DNA of 64,000 bases, from assembly GCF_000227745.2 (NCBI RefSeq), contig NC_018012.1, forward strand, positions 2,712,501 through 2,776,500. The letters run 5' to 3'. The notes below the pieces were generated by a model that was not told the origin of the DNA, searched no databases, and was given only the letters and a program-made list of their open reading frames with translations. Position 1 is the first letter of the stretch. Each line of letters starts with the position of its first letter. The DNA is from Thiocystis violascens DSM 198. GTDB lineage: Bacteria; Pseudomonadota; Gammaproteobacteria; Chromatiales; Chromatiaceae. Positions 54,614 to 63,099 of this stretch are shown piece after piece. The position numbers and the translations under genes are program-made.

Positions 54614-55503
54614 CGCGCGCTCGCGATGGCATCGACCCAGCGGCCGATGTGGTTCAGATAGCCGTCGCCGTCGGCGTCCAGCGGCGGTTCCAGGCTCAGA
54701 CGTTCGGCGCGCCACCCGAGATCGCCGGCGAGTTTCAGGGGAGCCTGGGGCGATTGATAGGGCGCGAAGAGGATGACGCCGTCGCGTCCCTTGAGCGTCG
54801 CGACCAGATCGGCGATCTGGCGTCCGGTCGGCGGCACGCCCGGCACGGCCTCGATAGTGCCCAGCAGGGGCACGCCGAAACGCTGCAACAGATAGATGGC
54901 GTCGCGGTGATAGAGCACGACGCCCGGCGCGCCGTCCAACCGGGTCCGCCATTGTTCGACCCGCTGCCCGACCCGCTCGGCGAAGGCAGCCGCCGCGCGG
55001 CGATAGGCGTCCGCTCCCGTCGGATCGAGTTGGCCCAGTCGTTCGGCCAATGCGCCGGCCACGGTCGCCATGCGCACCGGATCGAGGTCGAGATGCGGAT
55101 TGCCGACCGGATGCACATCGCCAAGCGCGCGGTCGGCCGGCCCGCCGACATCCAGCAGATCGACCTGGGCGGCGGCCTCGAAATACCCCGGCTGGCCCGG
55201 CTGAATCCGTGGATTGGCGGCGCTGCCGATGGCCACCGGCAGCCAGCCGACCTCCAGTTCCGCGCCGATGGCGACCACCAGATCGGCCCCGCGCAGGGTG
55301 CGCATCATGCTCGGTTTGGCCTGAAGTTGATGCAAATCGCGGTCCGGCGAGGCTAGCACGGTCAGTTCGGCCCGGGTGCCGGCGACCTCGCGCACCAGCG
55401 CGCCCATGCTGGTGCTGGTCGCGACGATCTTCAGCGGCGCGGCCTGGACCGCGCCCGCGATCAACAGGCCGATCAGGGCAAGACTCAATCGTTTCAACAT
55501 CAT
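54610..55503 (-). CDS. Second metal-binding ABC transporter substrate-binding protein
   Basis: A 297-residue cluster A-I binding protein from the ATG at 55503 with signal peptide LSLALIGLLIAGAVQA. Metal ligands are suggested by DRDLHQLQAKPS (His), HPVGNPHLDLDP (His), VVLYHRDAIYLLQRFG (His) and the C-terminal LSLEPPLDADGDGYLNH. It lacks the His-rich loop of the ZnuA-like protein at the other end of the operon. Two receptors may serve one permease or extend the affinity range. It overlaps the ATPase gene and lies 52 bases downstream of the outer membrane protein gene. Confidence 0.88.
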   Translation of the reverse strand: MMLKRLSLALIGLLIAGAVQAAPLKIVATSTSMGALVREVAGTRAELTVLASPDRDLHQLQAKPSMMRTLRGADLVVAIGAELEVGWLPVAIGSAANPRIQPGQPGYFEAAAQVDLLDVGGPADRALGDVHPVGNPHLDLDPVRMATVAGALAERLGQLDPTGADAYRRAAAAFAERVGQRVEQWRTRLDGAPGVVLYHRDAIYLLQRFGVPLLGTIEAVPGVPPTGRQIADLVATLKGRDGVILFAPYQSPQAPLKLAGDLGWRAERLSLEPPLDADGDGYLNHIGRWVDAIASAR

Positions 55504-55555
55504 GTGGTGTCTCAATGTCATTAACGCGCGTAGAGCGAGAAACGTCGGACGCGGT

Positions 55556-57097
55556 TTAAAACGCATGCGCCCCATGGCTGCCCAAACTCATCAGGAACTG
55601 AAGATAAAAGGCGTCGAAACGCTCGCGCGCGTTCTCCGCGACCAGGATGTCGTTCGTGGCGTACTGCGCGCGCAGTTGCGAGAACTCGGACAGGCTCCAG
55701 GTGACATTGAGTGTCCAGCGATCGGACGAACCGTAGTCGGCCTGCTTGCCGCCGCCGATCTCGTTGGTCAGACCGAGCACGTCGTAGCGCAGACCCGCCT
55801 TCCACTTCGGCGCGAAGCCATACACCGCCTGCGCATAGAGACCATCGGTCGTGAACTCGCGCGCGGAGCCGATCGCCTCGGGATGGGGGCTGGAGCGGAT
55901 GCTCAGATTCTTGATCGAACGCAGATACTCGGTCTGGAATTTGAAATCGCCCTGACCGTCGGCGCCTGCGCCGTCGTATTTATAGACGAGATCGACACCC
56001 CAGAGATCGGCGTCGCCGGCCAGTCCGTTCTCATGCACCTCGACGCCCTCCTCCTCGCCCGCGTGGGCATGCGTGTGCGTCTGCACCTCCTGATGTTGGG
56101 TCGCGTGCGCATAGGAAAGACCCAACTGAAGCGCGTGATTCTGGCCCAGATCCGGGGCGATCTTGGCAAAAGCCGTCCAGAGTCGGGGACCGTCCCGGCT
56201 GTCGCCGAGATTCAGCTCGACCTGTTCCGCCTCGTCGAGCGTGGCGCCGAAGACCTCCTGATTGCCCTGCAACGCCTCGATGCCCAGGAGCGTATAGAGC
56301 GGCAGATCCGGCAACCAGGTGAGCTGAAGGCCCGTGTCCTGGATGCCGTGGTCGCCGAGCAGGTTCAGATAGGCCAGATTCTGATCGACGAAATCCCACT
56401 GATGCGGGTGCTGCTTGTTGATATAGCCGAAATCGCTCTGAAACTTGCCGCCCTTGGCGCGCAGACCGTAGGGCAGACCGCGCGTCTGAAACCAGCCCTC
56501 TTCCAGATGGACATTGCCGTCCCCGTCGATGGCGATGTAAGCGGCGGCATCGAAATAGGGGTCGACCGTCGCCGAGAAGGCCAATTCGGCCTCGCGGAAG
56601 TTGAAGCCGTTGACGGTGGAGCCGTGACTGTGACCGTGGTCGGATGCGTCCTCGTGCGTGTGGACATGACCGCCGCCGGAAGGCTGAAAGGCCTGACCGA
56701 CCAGGGCCGCGCCTTCGCCGTCGATGCCGTCGTGATAATAATTGCCGTCGAGGATCACCGAGAGTTGCGGATTGAAGGCACTGCCGGAGGTGAGCGCGCC
56801 CAAACCGCTCGCGGCTTGCCTGGCGGGAGCGACGGCGGCCAGGCCGACGGGTGGCGCGGTCATCGGCAGGGACTCGGCCGGGATCTGAGCGACCGGCTGC
56901 GCGCGAGCCGCGTCCGCGGATTGCCGCTCGGCCTTGGCGAGCCGGCTCTCCAGATCCTGGATACGCCGCTCGTACTGGGACTTCATCTGATCGAGCATGG
57001 ACCGCAGTTCGGCGATCTCGGGATCGCTGGCCGGAAAGGCGGCGAGAGGCACGAGCAAGGCCGCTGTCGCGGCCGTGGCCAGCAGTGGTCTGTACAT
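55556..57097 (-). CDS. Zinc-regulated outer membrane protein with His-rich segments
   Basis: A 513-residue outer membrane protein: signal peptide LLATAATAALLVPLAAFPAS, a coiled-coil stretch (IAELRSMLDQMKSQYERRIQDLESRLAKAERQ) as in trimeric porin-like proteins, then a beta-rich barrel ending with the aromatic terminus HAF. Two His-rich loops, HVHTHEDASDHGHSHGS (~145-162) and THTHAHAGEEEGVEVHE (~335-352), suggest zinc capture. It heads the operon with the zinc ABC transporter, and a Zur-like palindrome lies 47 bases upstream. No TonB plug is present. It likely passes zinc through the outer membrane. Confidence 0.87.
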   Translation of the reverse strand: MYRPLLATAATAALLVPLAAFPASDPEIAELRSMLDQMKSQYERRIQDLESRLAKAERQSADAARAQPVAQIPAESLPMTAPPVGLAAVAPARQAASGLGALTSGSAFNPQLSVILDGNYYHDGIDGEGAALVGQAFQPSGGGHVHTHEDASDHGHSHGSTVNGFNFREAELAFSATVDPYFDAAAYIAIDGDGNVHLEEGWFQTRGLPYGLRAKGGKFQSDFGYINKQHPHQWDFVDQNLAYLNLLGDHGIQDTGLQLTWLPDLPLYTLLGIEALQGNQEVFGATLDEAEQVELNLGDSRDGPRLWTAFAKIAPDLGQNHALQLGLSYAHATQHQEVQTHTHAHAGEEEGVEVHENGLAGDADLWGVDLVYKYDGAGADGQGDFKFQTEYLRSIKNLSIRSSPHPEAIGSAREFTTDGLYAQAVYGFAPKWKAGLRYDVLGLTNEIGGGKQADYGSSDRWTLNVTWSLSEFSQLRAQYATNDILVAENARERFDAFYLQFLMSLGSHGAHAF

Positions 57098-57143
57098 GGA
57101 GAGACTCCGACGGGGTCTGGCGGTCAGTGGGAGGATGCTATAA

Positions 57144-57160
57144 ATGTTATTTCATAACAT
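57144..57160. promoter_or_regulatory. Zur-type operator palindrome
   Basis: ATGTTATTTCATAACAT is a perfect palindrome (7-bp arms, 3-base centre) of the Fur-superfamily Zur type. It lies 47 bases before the His-rich outer membrane gene that heads the zinc operon, so repression under zinc sufficiency is expected. Confidence 0.8.
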
Positions 57161-57213
57161 CTTCCGCAAACAACCGGGCATCCCGCTCCGCCTTGACGAT
57201 CGTCAATCTCCCA

Positions 57214-58473
57214 CTAGAATTCCACCGCCAATTGTGCGACCAGGCTGTCGCCAGAGTTGCCGGTTCCACCATCCGAGGCGCCGTAATCGATCTCGTGCGC
57301 CCACTCGAACGCGAGCGAGGTCCGGTCGAAAATCTCGATCGACCAGCCGACCGACCAGCGTTCCTTCGGCAGTTCGAGCGCGAGCGCCTCGCGGGTGCCC
57401 TGCCAGGCGACGGCGGCGACCGACTCCCGGCCCATGACCGGGAAGGCAAAACCAGCCTCGATGTTCCAGGCCGACGGCTTGGCGCCCTTGTCCTTAAAAC
57501 TCAGACTGTCGCTATCGAAGGTATCGGTGGCCGCGAGATACTCCCCGATGACATTGAATTGCCCGAAGGTCGCGCTCGCATTGAGCGTCCAACCGCCGGT
57601 GCGGTCCGTGGGGTCGACGCTGAACGCGCCGGGATCGGCGCCACCTTCGATGACCGCCTCGAAGGCCGCGACACGGTTGTCGTTGGTCGCATCCTGGAGC
57701 GTGTCGGAATCGCCCAGGTCGTTGATGTAGCCGAGACCGAAGGACCAGGCGCGGTCATCCTGTTCTTGGGCATAGCCAAGGTTGGCGCCCCAACTGCCGA
57801 CTTGGTTCTTGCCGTTGACCTTGTTGTCGCCATTGAACAGATAGGCACTGCCCGAAAAATCGCCCTGCACGAATCCCAACTGAACAGCGGTCTCGCGCGT
57901 TTCGCCGATCTCCAGGGTGAGCGGATCGGAGACCAGATTGGTTTCGTAGGCGCCGAAGGGAACATAGATCTGACCGGCGGTCAGAAAAACCGGTGTCACA
58001 TCCAAATTGGCGAGGGTGATGTAGGCGACATCCACCTCCAGATCGGTTTCGTCCTGCTCGTAGAGAAGCGATGCGCCAGCTTCCACCCAATCGTTGATTT
58101 GGGAGGTGATGCCCAGTTCGAAGGTCGCGAGGACGACGTCGCTCTCGCTGTCGCCCTCGTAGGGCGAAACATAACCCGCCTCGACCTCGATCAGGCCAGC
58201 GACCTCGATGTTGCGATACCAGGCGCCGGCCTCGCCCTCCGCCCCGGCGCGTTTCTGTTCGAGGTCTTCTTCCAGTTTTTTGACGCGACTCGGAGTGCCT
58301 TCCATCCGCGCCTGCTGTTCGGCGATGGTCGCCTCCTGCCGCTTGAGCGCGGCCTCCTGAGCACGGTTCTGGGCCTCCAGTCGCTCCAGCCGCGCTTCGA
58401 CGGTTTCCGCCAAAGCCGGAGTTTGGCTCGCCAGGGCCAAGGCGATCAGGGCCGATAATGTACGTACTCTCAT
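57214..58473 (-). CDS. LbtU-like outer membrane porin
   Basis: A 419-residue outer membrane protein from the ATG at 58473 with signal peptide LSALIALALASQTPALA, a coiled coil (VEARLERLEAQNRAQEAALKRQEATIAEQQARME) and a 16-18-stranded barrel ending LVAQLAVEF. The segments NIEVAGLIEVEAGYVSPYEGDSESDVVLATFELGI and IYVPFGAYETNLVSDPLTLEIGETRETAVQLGF match the LbtU family, first seen as a siderophore receptor in Legionella. It needs no TonB. An MntR-like palindrome lies 155 bases upstream, so the cargo may be manganese or another divalent metal. Confidence 0.85.
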   Translation of the reverse strand: MRVRTLSALIALALASQTPALAETVEARLERLEAQNRAQEAALKRQEATIAEQQARMEGTPSRVKKLEEDLEQKRAGAEGEAGAWYRNIEVAGLIEVEAGYVSPYEGDSESDVVLATFELGITSQINDWVEAGASLLYEQDETDLEVDVAYITLANLDVTPVFLTAGQIYVPFGAYETNLVSDPLTLEIGETRETAVQLGFVQGDFSGSAYLFNGDNKVNGKNQVGSWGANLGYAQEQDDRAWSFGLGYINDLGDSDTLQDATNDNRVAAFEAVIEGGADPGAFSVDPTDRTGGWTLNASATFGQFNVIGEYLAATDTFDSDSLSFKDKGAKPSAWNIEAGFAFPVMGRESVAAVAWQGTREALALELPKERWSVGWSIEIFDRTSLAFEWAHEIDYGASDGGTGNSGDSLVAQLAVEF

Positions 58474-58627
58474 GGTGACTTCTCTCCTGACGGATGTGAT
58501 GCGGACATGCTTCGCGTGTCCTAAAAAACGGCTCAAATGACTGAATCCAGACTAACACAAACGCGAATTGTTCCTATTTTTATAGAAAAACCGCATGGCT
58601 GTAAAGAGACATTTGTCTCTCGGCAGC

Positions 58628-58647
58628 AACATAATACAAATTATGTT
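58628..58647. promoter_or_regulatory. MntR-like (or related metalloregulator) palindrome
   Basis: AACATAATACAAATTATGTT has the AACATA-N8-TATGTT layout of E. coli MntR sites, and the inner bases are also nearly symmetric. It stands 155 bases upstream of the LbtU-like porin start and 100 bases before the end of modC, in a gap with no other gene. Confidence 0.55.
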
Positions 58648-58749
58648 CACGTGTTACTGCCTGGAATCAAGCATCCGACACATCGTCGAAGAGGAGCTAG
58701 AGGGTCGATATGCATCGCATTGAGCGATCGGCCCCAGATGCGGCGCCGG

Positions 58750-59820
58750 TTACTCCATCAGCGCCACCGACTTGATCTGAACCCACAGCGACTGTCCCGA
58801 CGTCACGCAGAGCGCGGCGGCCGAGCGTTTCGTCAGCCGGGCGAGCAGCACCGAGTCGCCGACCCGCACCCGCACCAGCGTCAGGCCGGGATGTTCGTCA
58901 TCCGCCATGGCGTCGACCTGGCCCGGCAGCAGGTTGAGGATGCTGGTGTGTTCCTGATGCCGCGCGGCCAGACTCACATCGCGCGCCAGCACCCGTACCC
59001 GGACGTGTCGCCCGATGGGTTGACCCTGATCGCGACTCCACAGACTGCCGCCAGGAAAGTCCACGCGCGCCAGATGCCATTGCTCGTCGCGCTCGGCGAC
59101 GGTCGCATCCAGCACCACGCCGGCGTCCTCGCCGAGTCGGATCGGCAGATCGAGCCGGGCAAGCGTCTCGCCGAGCGGGCCGCTGGCGAGCACCCGACCG
59201 CCTTCCATCGCGACCAGATGATCGGCCAGCCGCGCCACCTCGTCCGGCGAATGGCTGACATAGAGCACGGGGATGTCCAGCGTGTCGTGCAGACGCTCCA
59301 GATAGGGCAGGATTTCCTGCTTGCGCTTGAGATCGAGCGCGGCTAGCGGTTCGTCCATGAGCAAGACGCGCGGGCTGACCGCCAGCGCGCGCGCGATGCC
59401 GACGCGCTGACGCTCGCCGCCGGAGAGCCGGTCCGGCTTGCGCTCCAGCAGCGGACCGATGCCGAGCAGCTCGACGGCCTGATCGAGACTCCTGCGCTGG
59501 TCTGCCGCGATGCGCTTCTGGCCGTACCGCAGGTTGCCGAGCACCGTCAGGTGCGGGAACAGACTCGCCTCCTGAAACACATAGCCGAGCGGACGCCGAT
59601 AGGTCGGCAACCAGGTTTGGGCGTCCTGCCAGACCTCGCCCTTGAACGACAGAAAGCCCTGCCGGGACCGCTCCAGTCCGGCGATACAGCGCAGCAGGGT
59701 GGTCTTGCCCGAGCCCGAATGACCGAAGAGCGCGGTCACGCCCCGACCGGGCAGGGTGAGGTCGACATCCAGCCGGAAACCCGGCCAGTCGAGCTTGAAG
59801 CGCGCCGCGATGTCATCCAT
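58750..59820 (-). CDS. modC: Molybdate ABC transporter ATP-binding protein
   Basis: A 356-residue ATPase from the ATG at 59820. Walker [15 protein letters not shown]-loop [14 protein letters not shown], signature [16 protein letters not shown] and Walker [13 protein letters not shown] are intact. The C-terminal half carries a TOBE/Mop-type domain ([15 protein letters not shown]... and [29 protein letters not shown]), the mark of ModC and the site of substrate trans-inhibition. It overlaps modB by 8 bases in the modA-modB-modC operon, all leftward. Confidence 0.95.
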   Translation of the reverse strand: MDDIAARFKLDWPGFRLDVDLTLPGRGVTALFGHSGSGKTTLLRCIAGLERSRQGFLSFKGEVWQDAQTWLPTYRRPLGYVFQEASLFPHLTVLGNLRYGQKRIAADQRRSLDQAVELLGIGPLLERKPDRLSGGERQRVGIARALAVSPRVLLMDEPLAALDLKRKQEILPYLERLHDTLDIPVLYVSHSPDEVARLADHLVAMEGGRVLASGPLGETLARLDLPIRLGEDAGVVLDATVAERDEQWHLARVDFPGGSLWSRDQGQPIGRHVRVRVLARDVSLAARHQEHTSILNLLPGQVDAMADDEHPGLTLVRVRVGDSVLLARLTKRSAAALCVTSGQSLWVQIKSVALME

Positions 59821-60505
59821 GGTTGCCGGCCCCTCCGCGCGCGTTGCGTCGCCAGGCATAGAGCGACAGCAGCACCAGGAAGGAGAACACCAGCATCACC
59901 GCCGACAGACGATGGGCGTCGGCGTACTCCATCGCCTCGACATGATCGTAAATCTGCACCGAGACAACGCGCGTCACGCCGGGAATATTGCCGCCGATCA
60001 TCAGCACCACACCGAACTCGCCCACCGTGTGCGCAAAGGTGAGAATGCCGGCGGTGAGAAAACCCGGTGCGGCCAGCGGCAGCGCGACGGTGAAAAAGGT
60101 ATCCAGCGGCGAGGCGCGCAGGGTCGCGGCCACCTCCAGCGGACGTTCGCCGATGGACTCGAAGGCGTTCTGCACCGGCTGCACCATGAAGGGGAAGGAG
60201 TAAAACACGGACGCCACCACCAGACCCCAAAAGGTAAACGGCAGAAGTCCGAGGCCGAGCGACTGGGTGAACTGGCCGACGGGACCGTTCGGCCCCATGG
60301 CGACCAGTAGATAAAAACCAAGCACCGAGGGCGGCAGCACCAGAGGCAGCGCGACCACCGCGCCGATCGGCCCCTTCCAGCGCGAGCGGGTCCGCGACAG
60401 CCACCAAGCAACCGGAGTGCCGACCACGAAGAGGATGACCGTCACGATCCCCGCCAGCCGCAGGGTCAGCCAGATCGCTTGCAGGTCGCTGTCACTCAGC
60501 AGCAT
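59813..60505 (-). CDS. modB: Molybdate ABC transporter permease
   Basis: A 230-residue inner-membrane permease with five or six hydrophobic segments. The EAA coupling loop is [27 protein letters not shown], and the [25 protein letters not shown] start is typical for ModB. It carries molybdate across the membrane with ModC. It starts 3 bases after modA and overlaps modC. Confidence 0.95.
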   Translation of the reverse strand: MLLSDSDLQAIWLTLRLAGIVTVILFVVGTPVAWWLSRTRSRWKGPIGAVVALPLVLPPSVLGFYLLVAMGPNGPVGQFTQSLGLGLLPFTFWGLVVASVFYSFPFMVQPVQNAFESIGERPLEVAATLRASPLDTFFTVALPLAAPGFLTAGILTFAHTVGEFGVVLMIGGNIPGVTRVVSVQIYDHVEAMEYADAHRLSAVMLVFSFLVLLSLYAWRRNARGGAGNHG

Positions 60506-60508
60506 CCT

Positions 60509-61258
60509 TTAGATCTCGTAGCCGAAGGCGCGGATGATGGTTTGCGCCCGCTCGCCCTTGAGATAGTCCATCAGTGCCGCGACCGCTGGCCTGTCCCGGC
60601 CATTCTCCAGCACGACCGCGTCCTGACGGATCGGCGCATGGAGCTTGCCGGGAATGATCCAGGCCGATCCCTGGGCGATTTTGCCGTCTTTCATCACTTG
60701 TGACAGAGCCACGAAGCCCAACTCGGCATTGCCGGTGCTCGCGAACTGGAACGTCTGGGCGATGTTCTCGCCGGTCACGAATTTCGGCTGAATCGCGTCC
60801 AGCAGTCCCAGCCCCGTCAGCACTTCCAGGGTGGCGGCGCCATAGGGCGCCGTCTTGGGATTGGCGATGGCCACCTTCTGGAAATCGCCGGCGGCAAGCA
60901 CCTTGCCCGCGTCGTCCACGACATCCGGCTTGGCCGACCAAAGCACCAGGGTTCCGACCGCATAGGTGAATTGGCTTTCCTTCACCGCGGCGCCTTCCGC
61001 GACCAGTTTGGTCGGAGTCGTCTCGTCGGCGGCCAGAAACGCATCGAAGGGTGCTCCGTTCTTGATCTGCGCGAAAAACTTACCGGTCGCGCCATAGGCC
61101 GCCTTGACCTGATGCCCGGTCTCCTGCTCGAAGGCGGCGGCGATCTCTTTCATGGGCGCGGTGAAATTGGCGGCGACGGCCAACTGGATGTCGTCGGCCT
61201 GGACCACGCCGGTCGCGCACAGGGCCAGGATCAGGGGTAGGTTGCGAACAGGATGCAT
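60509..61258 (-). CDS. modA: Molybdate-binding periplasmic protein
   Basis: A 249-residue binding protein from the ATG at 61258, with signal peptide NLPLILALCATGVVQA. Features are VAANFTAPMKEIAAAFEQETGH with the early Ser/Thr oxyanion ligands, AAYGATGKFFAQIKNGAPFDAFLAADETTP, and FQFASTGNAELGFVALSQV. It delivers molybdate or tungstate to ModB/ModC. The open frame extends upstream into a hairpin repeat; the chosen ATG gives a normal signal peptide. The gene is downstream of a di-Mop protein and modE on the same strand. Confidence 0.95.
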   Translation of the reverse strand: MHPVRNLPLILALCATGVVQADDIQLAVAANFTAPMKEIAAAFEQETGHQVKAAYGATGKFFAQIKNGAPFDAFLAADETTPTKLVAEGAAVKESQFTYAVGTLVLWSAKPDVVDDAGKVLAAGDFQKVAIANPKTAPYGAATLEVLTGLGLLDAIQPKFVTGENIAQTFQFASTGNAELGFVALSQVMKDGKIAQGSAWIIPGKLHAPIRQDAVVLENGRDRPAVAALMDYLKGERAQTIIRAFGYEI

Positions 61259-61313
61259 CGGCCGTTTCCTCAAACGTGGTGAACAATGAAAGATTGAACC
61301 TAAAAAAAGCCGT

Positions 61314-61447
61314 CGAACCGCAAAGAACACAAAGGGCGGAAAGGATTTCAATGTCTTGTCTTGATGACGATACTCACCCAAGGAATGAATGCCATGCGCA
61401 TTACAAGCTCTTGTTTTTCTTTGCGGACTTTGTGCCTTTGCGGTTCC
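61314..61447. repeat. Hairpin repeat with CGCAAAG-type arms upstream of modA
   Basis: GAACCGCAAAGAACACAAAG (61314 onward) pairs imperfectly with CTTTGTGCCTTTGCGGTTCC (61428-61447). It resembles the element at 38465-38642 in word content but not in full sequence. Confidence 0.6.
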
Positions 61448-61459
61448 TGATACCGGATC

Positions 61460-61882
61460 TCAGGATTTGGTGGCCAGAATGATCTGAGACGCCTTGATCA
61501 GAGCGCAGGCGCGCACACCCGCCTTCAGTCCCAGACCATTCAGGCTGTCGAGCGTGATCGCCGCCGTCAGCTCCGGGCCACTGTCCGACTGGATCACGAC
61601 GATGGCGTTGACCGCGCCCTCCTCGCAGCGCGCGACCGTGCCCCAGATCTGATTGCGGGCGCTGGTCTTGATCGCTGGATCGGTGAGAAGGATGACCGAG
61701 GGCGCCTTGACCAGCGCATAGGCCTCCCGTCCGGGCGCGAGTCCCAGATGATCGACGCTGCGATTGGTCACGATGGCCGTGAGTTCGAGACCGCCGATGT
61801 CGAGGATGACCTCGGCATTGACGGCGCCTTTGTCGACCGATTTCACGGTGCCGTGGAATTGATTGCGGGCACTGGTCTGCAT
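61460..61882 (-). CDS. Di-Mop molybdate-binding protein (ModG-like)
   Basis: A 140-residue protein from the ATG at 61882 built of two Mop/TOBE domains of about 68 residues each: TSARNQFHGTVKSVDKGAVNAEVILD and TSARNQIWGTVARCEEGAVNAIVVIQ. Each repeats the SARNQxxGTV molybdate-contact motif. Such proteins form ring-shaped molybdate storage or buffering complexes in the cytoplasm. It lies between modE and modA on the same strand, 200 bases before modA. Confidence 0.92.
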   Translation of the reverse strand: MQTSARNQFHGTVKSVDKGAVNAEVILDIGGLELTAIVTNRSVDHLGLAPGREAYALVKAPSVILLTDPAIKTSARNQIWGTVARCEEGAVNAIVVIQSDSGPELTAAITLDSLNGLGLKAGVRACALIKASQIILATKS

Positions 61883-62190
61883 GCTGGGTCTATCTCCTGT
61901 CTTGAGGGTTGAGGGTTGAGGGTTCGGAGCAGGTTGCCGTGGCGTCGACGATCTGTCCGGCCATGTCGCGCGTCGGATCGTCAACGAATTACTAGATTAA
62001 GGTCTGGCATGGGTTGCTGGACAAGCCAGCTCTATATGAAAAATGATACAACGCTTCACATCGAATAAAAAGCAATTAAACTTTGCTGTTATGGAAATCG
62101 TTATTTTCAATGAGATACAGCGTTCTTGATCAAAACGGCACCGGAATCGCCCCATCCGAGCGCACAGGGTCATCGCGCGAGCGCACAGGG
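61883..62190. other. AT-rich intergenic region before the Mop gene
   Basis: About 300 bases with no supported gene. It holds an imperfect ModE-like palindrome (62099-62122) and the end of a 21-base tandem duplication. AT content is clearly higher than around it, consistent with a promoter region for leftward transcription. Confidence 0.5.
62099..62122. promoter_or_regulatory. Possible ModE box
   Basis: CGTTATTTTC and GATACAGCG flank a short spacer, loosely resembling the CGNTATAT-N-ATATANCG inverted layout of ModE sites. It lies upstream of the Mop and modABC genes. The symmetry is poor, so this is only a candidate. Confidence 0.3.
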
Positions 62191-62199
62191 TCATCGCGG
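62158..62199. repeat. 21-base tandem duplication
   Basis: GAGCGCACAGGGTCATCGCG plus one base occurs twice in a row, overlapping the 3' end of the small hypothetical gene at 62191. Confidence 0.85.
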
Positions 62200-62601
62200 C
62201 ATCCGCGTGTCGAAACCGAGACTGGTCTCCGCGTCGCCATCCTCCCCGAAAGGCTGCCGCCAGCGGCGGACGAGCCAGCGTCCGTCCAGGAGTCGCCACG
62301 CCTGTAGCGATTCCGCGTAGGTCAGAGCGGGATAGATCTCTTCGTCGTCATCCGAGCGCGGTTCGATCAGTCGATAATCGGAGGCGCAGAAGCAGGGCTT
62401 TCCGGCCTGATCGTCGCCAATCACCCGCCGTGCCGGAACCTCATATTCCCGATAGATCCGGAACGACTGGGGAGGAATCGCGAATGCTCGCCAAGGCCCG
62501 GGGAGCCAGGACTGCCAGCGGGGTTGGCAGCACTTGTCCAGGTTACGTCGAGGCCCACGGGGCACTTCACCGAAGATACAGGGCGAATGCGTCATGACCA
62601 T
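62191..62601 (-). CDS. Small hypothetical protein between modE and the Mop gene
   Basis: A 136-residue soluble protein that I do not recognise. It is rich in Trp, Arg and Pro, with FRIYREYEVPARRVIGDDQAGKPCFCASDYRLIEPRSDDDEEIYPALTYAESLQAWRLLDGRWLVRRWR in the centre. Three cysteines (C27-C28 region and CFC) could bind metal. There is no signal peptide or membrane segment. A second ATG at 62595 is possible. Its position within the molybdenum cluster may be meaningful or accidental. A real gene is likely but not certain. Confidence 0.55.
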   Translation of the reverse strand: MVMTHSPCIFGEVPRGPRRNLDKCCQPRWQSWLPGPWRAFAIPPQSFRIYREYEVPARRVIGDDQAGKPCFCASDYRLIEPRSDDDEEIYPALTYAESLQAWRLLDGRWLVRRWRQPFGEDGDAETSLGFDTRMPR

Positions 62602-63099
62602 TGCTCATCGGGGCGTGATCGTTCGGTTGAGCCGCCGAATCATGATCGTCAGGGAGCGTTGATCACTGCCCTGAAAAGGTCGGCGGAAAGGTCTCGCGGC
62701 ACGCATCGGCGCGCACTCGCGCAATTCCTAAAGCACGATAAATGCCAAAGCCTGATGACAAAAATTAAACCCTGTTTTTAAAACTTTTTATGCTCGGCCA
62801 TGCGAAGTAGGAATAGCGATCTTGGCGGATTTCGGCCAATGCGCGTGGAACCTGGCGGCTTTGCGACAGAGACTGAGGATCACTTCTGACATTGCCGTCC
62901 AGAGCGAAACACGGGGATTCCCTTATTGGGACGATGGCACGACGGCGCGGAGCGCAGTCCGATGCGTGACACCGCTGAGCGGTGTCATGAGAACGAAGGA
63001 CGCAGAAAAAACTTAGGTGATTTTCGTGAAAAATCTTACTCGTAGGAGCCCGCTCAACGCGAAACAACGCACGCCATGCCGGACACGGCTTAACGCGGT
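62602..63099. other. Intergenic region between modE and the hypothetical gene
   Basis: About 500 bases without a supported gene. It contains a perfect palindrome TGACACCGCTGAGCGGTGTCA at 62967-62987, a REP-type TAGGAGCCCGCT at 63043, and an AT-rich block near 62755-62790. Open frames here show no recognisable family. Confidence 0.5.
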
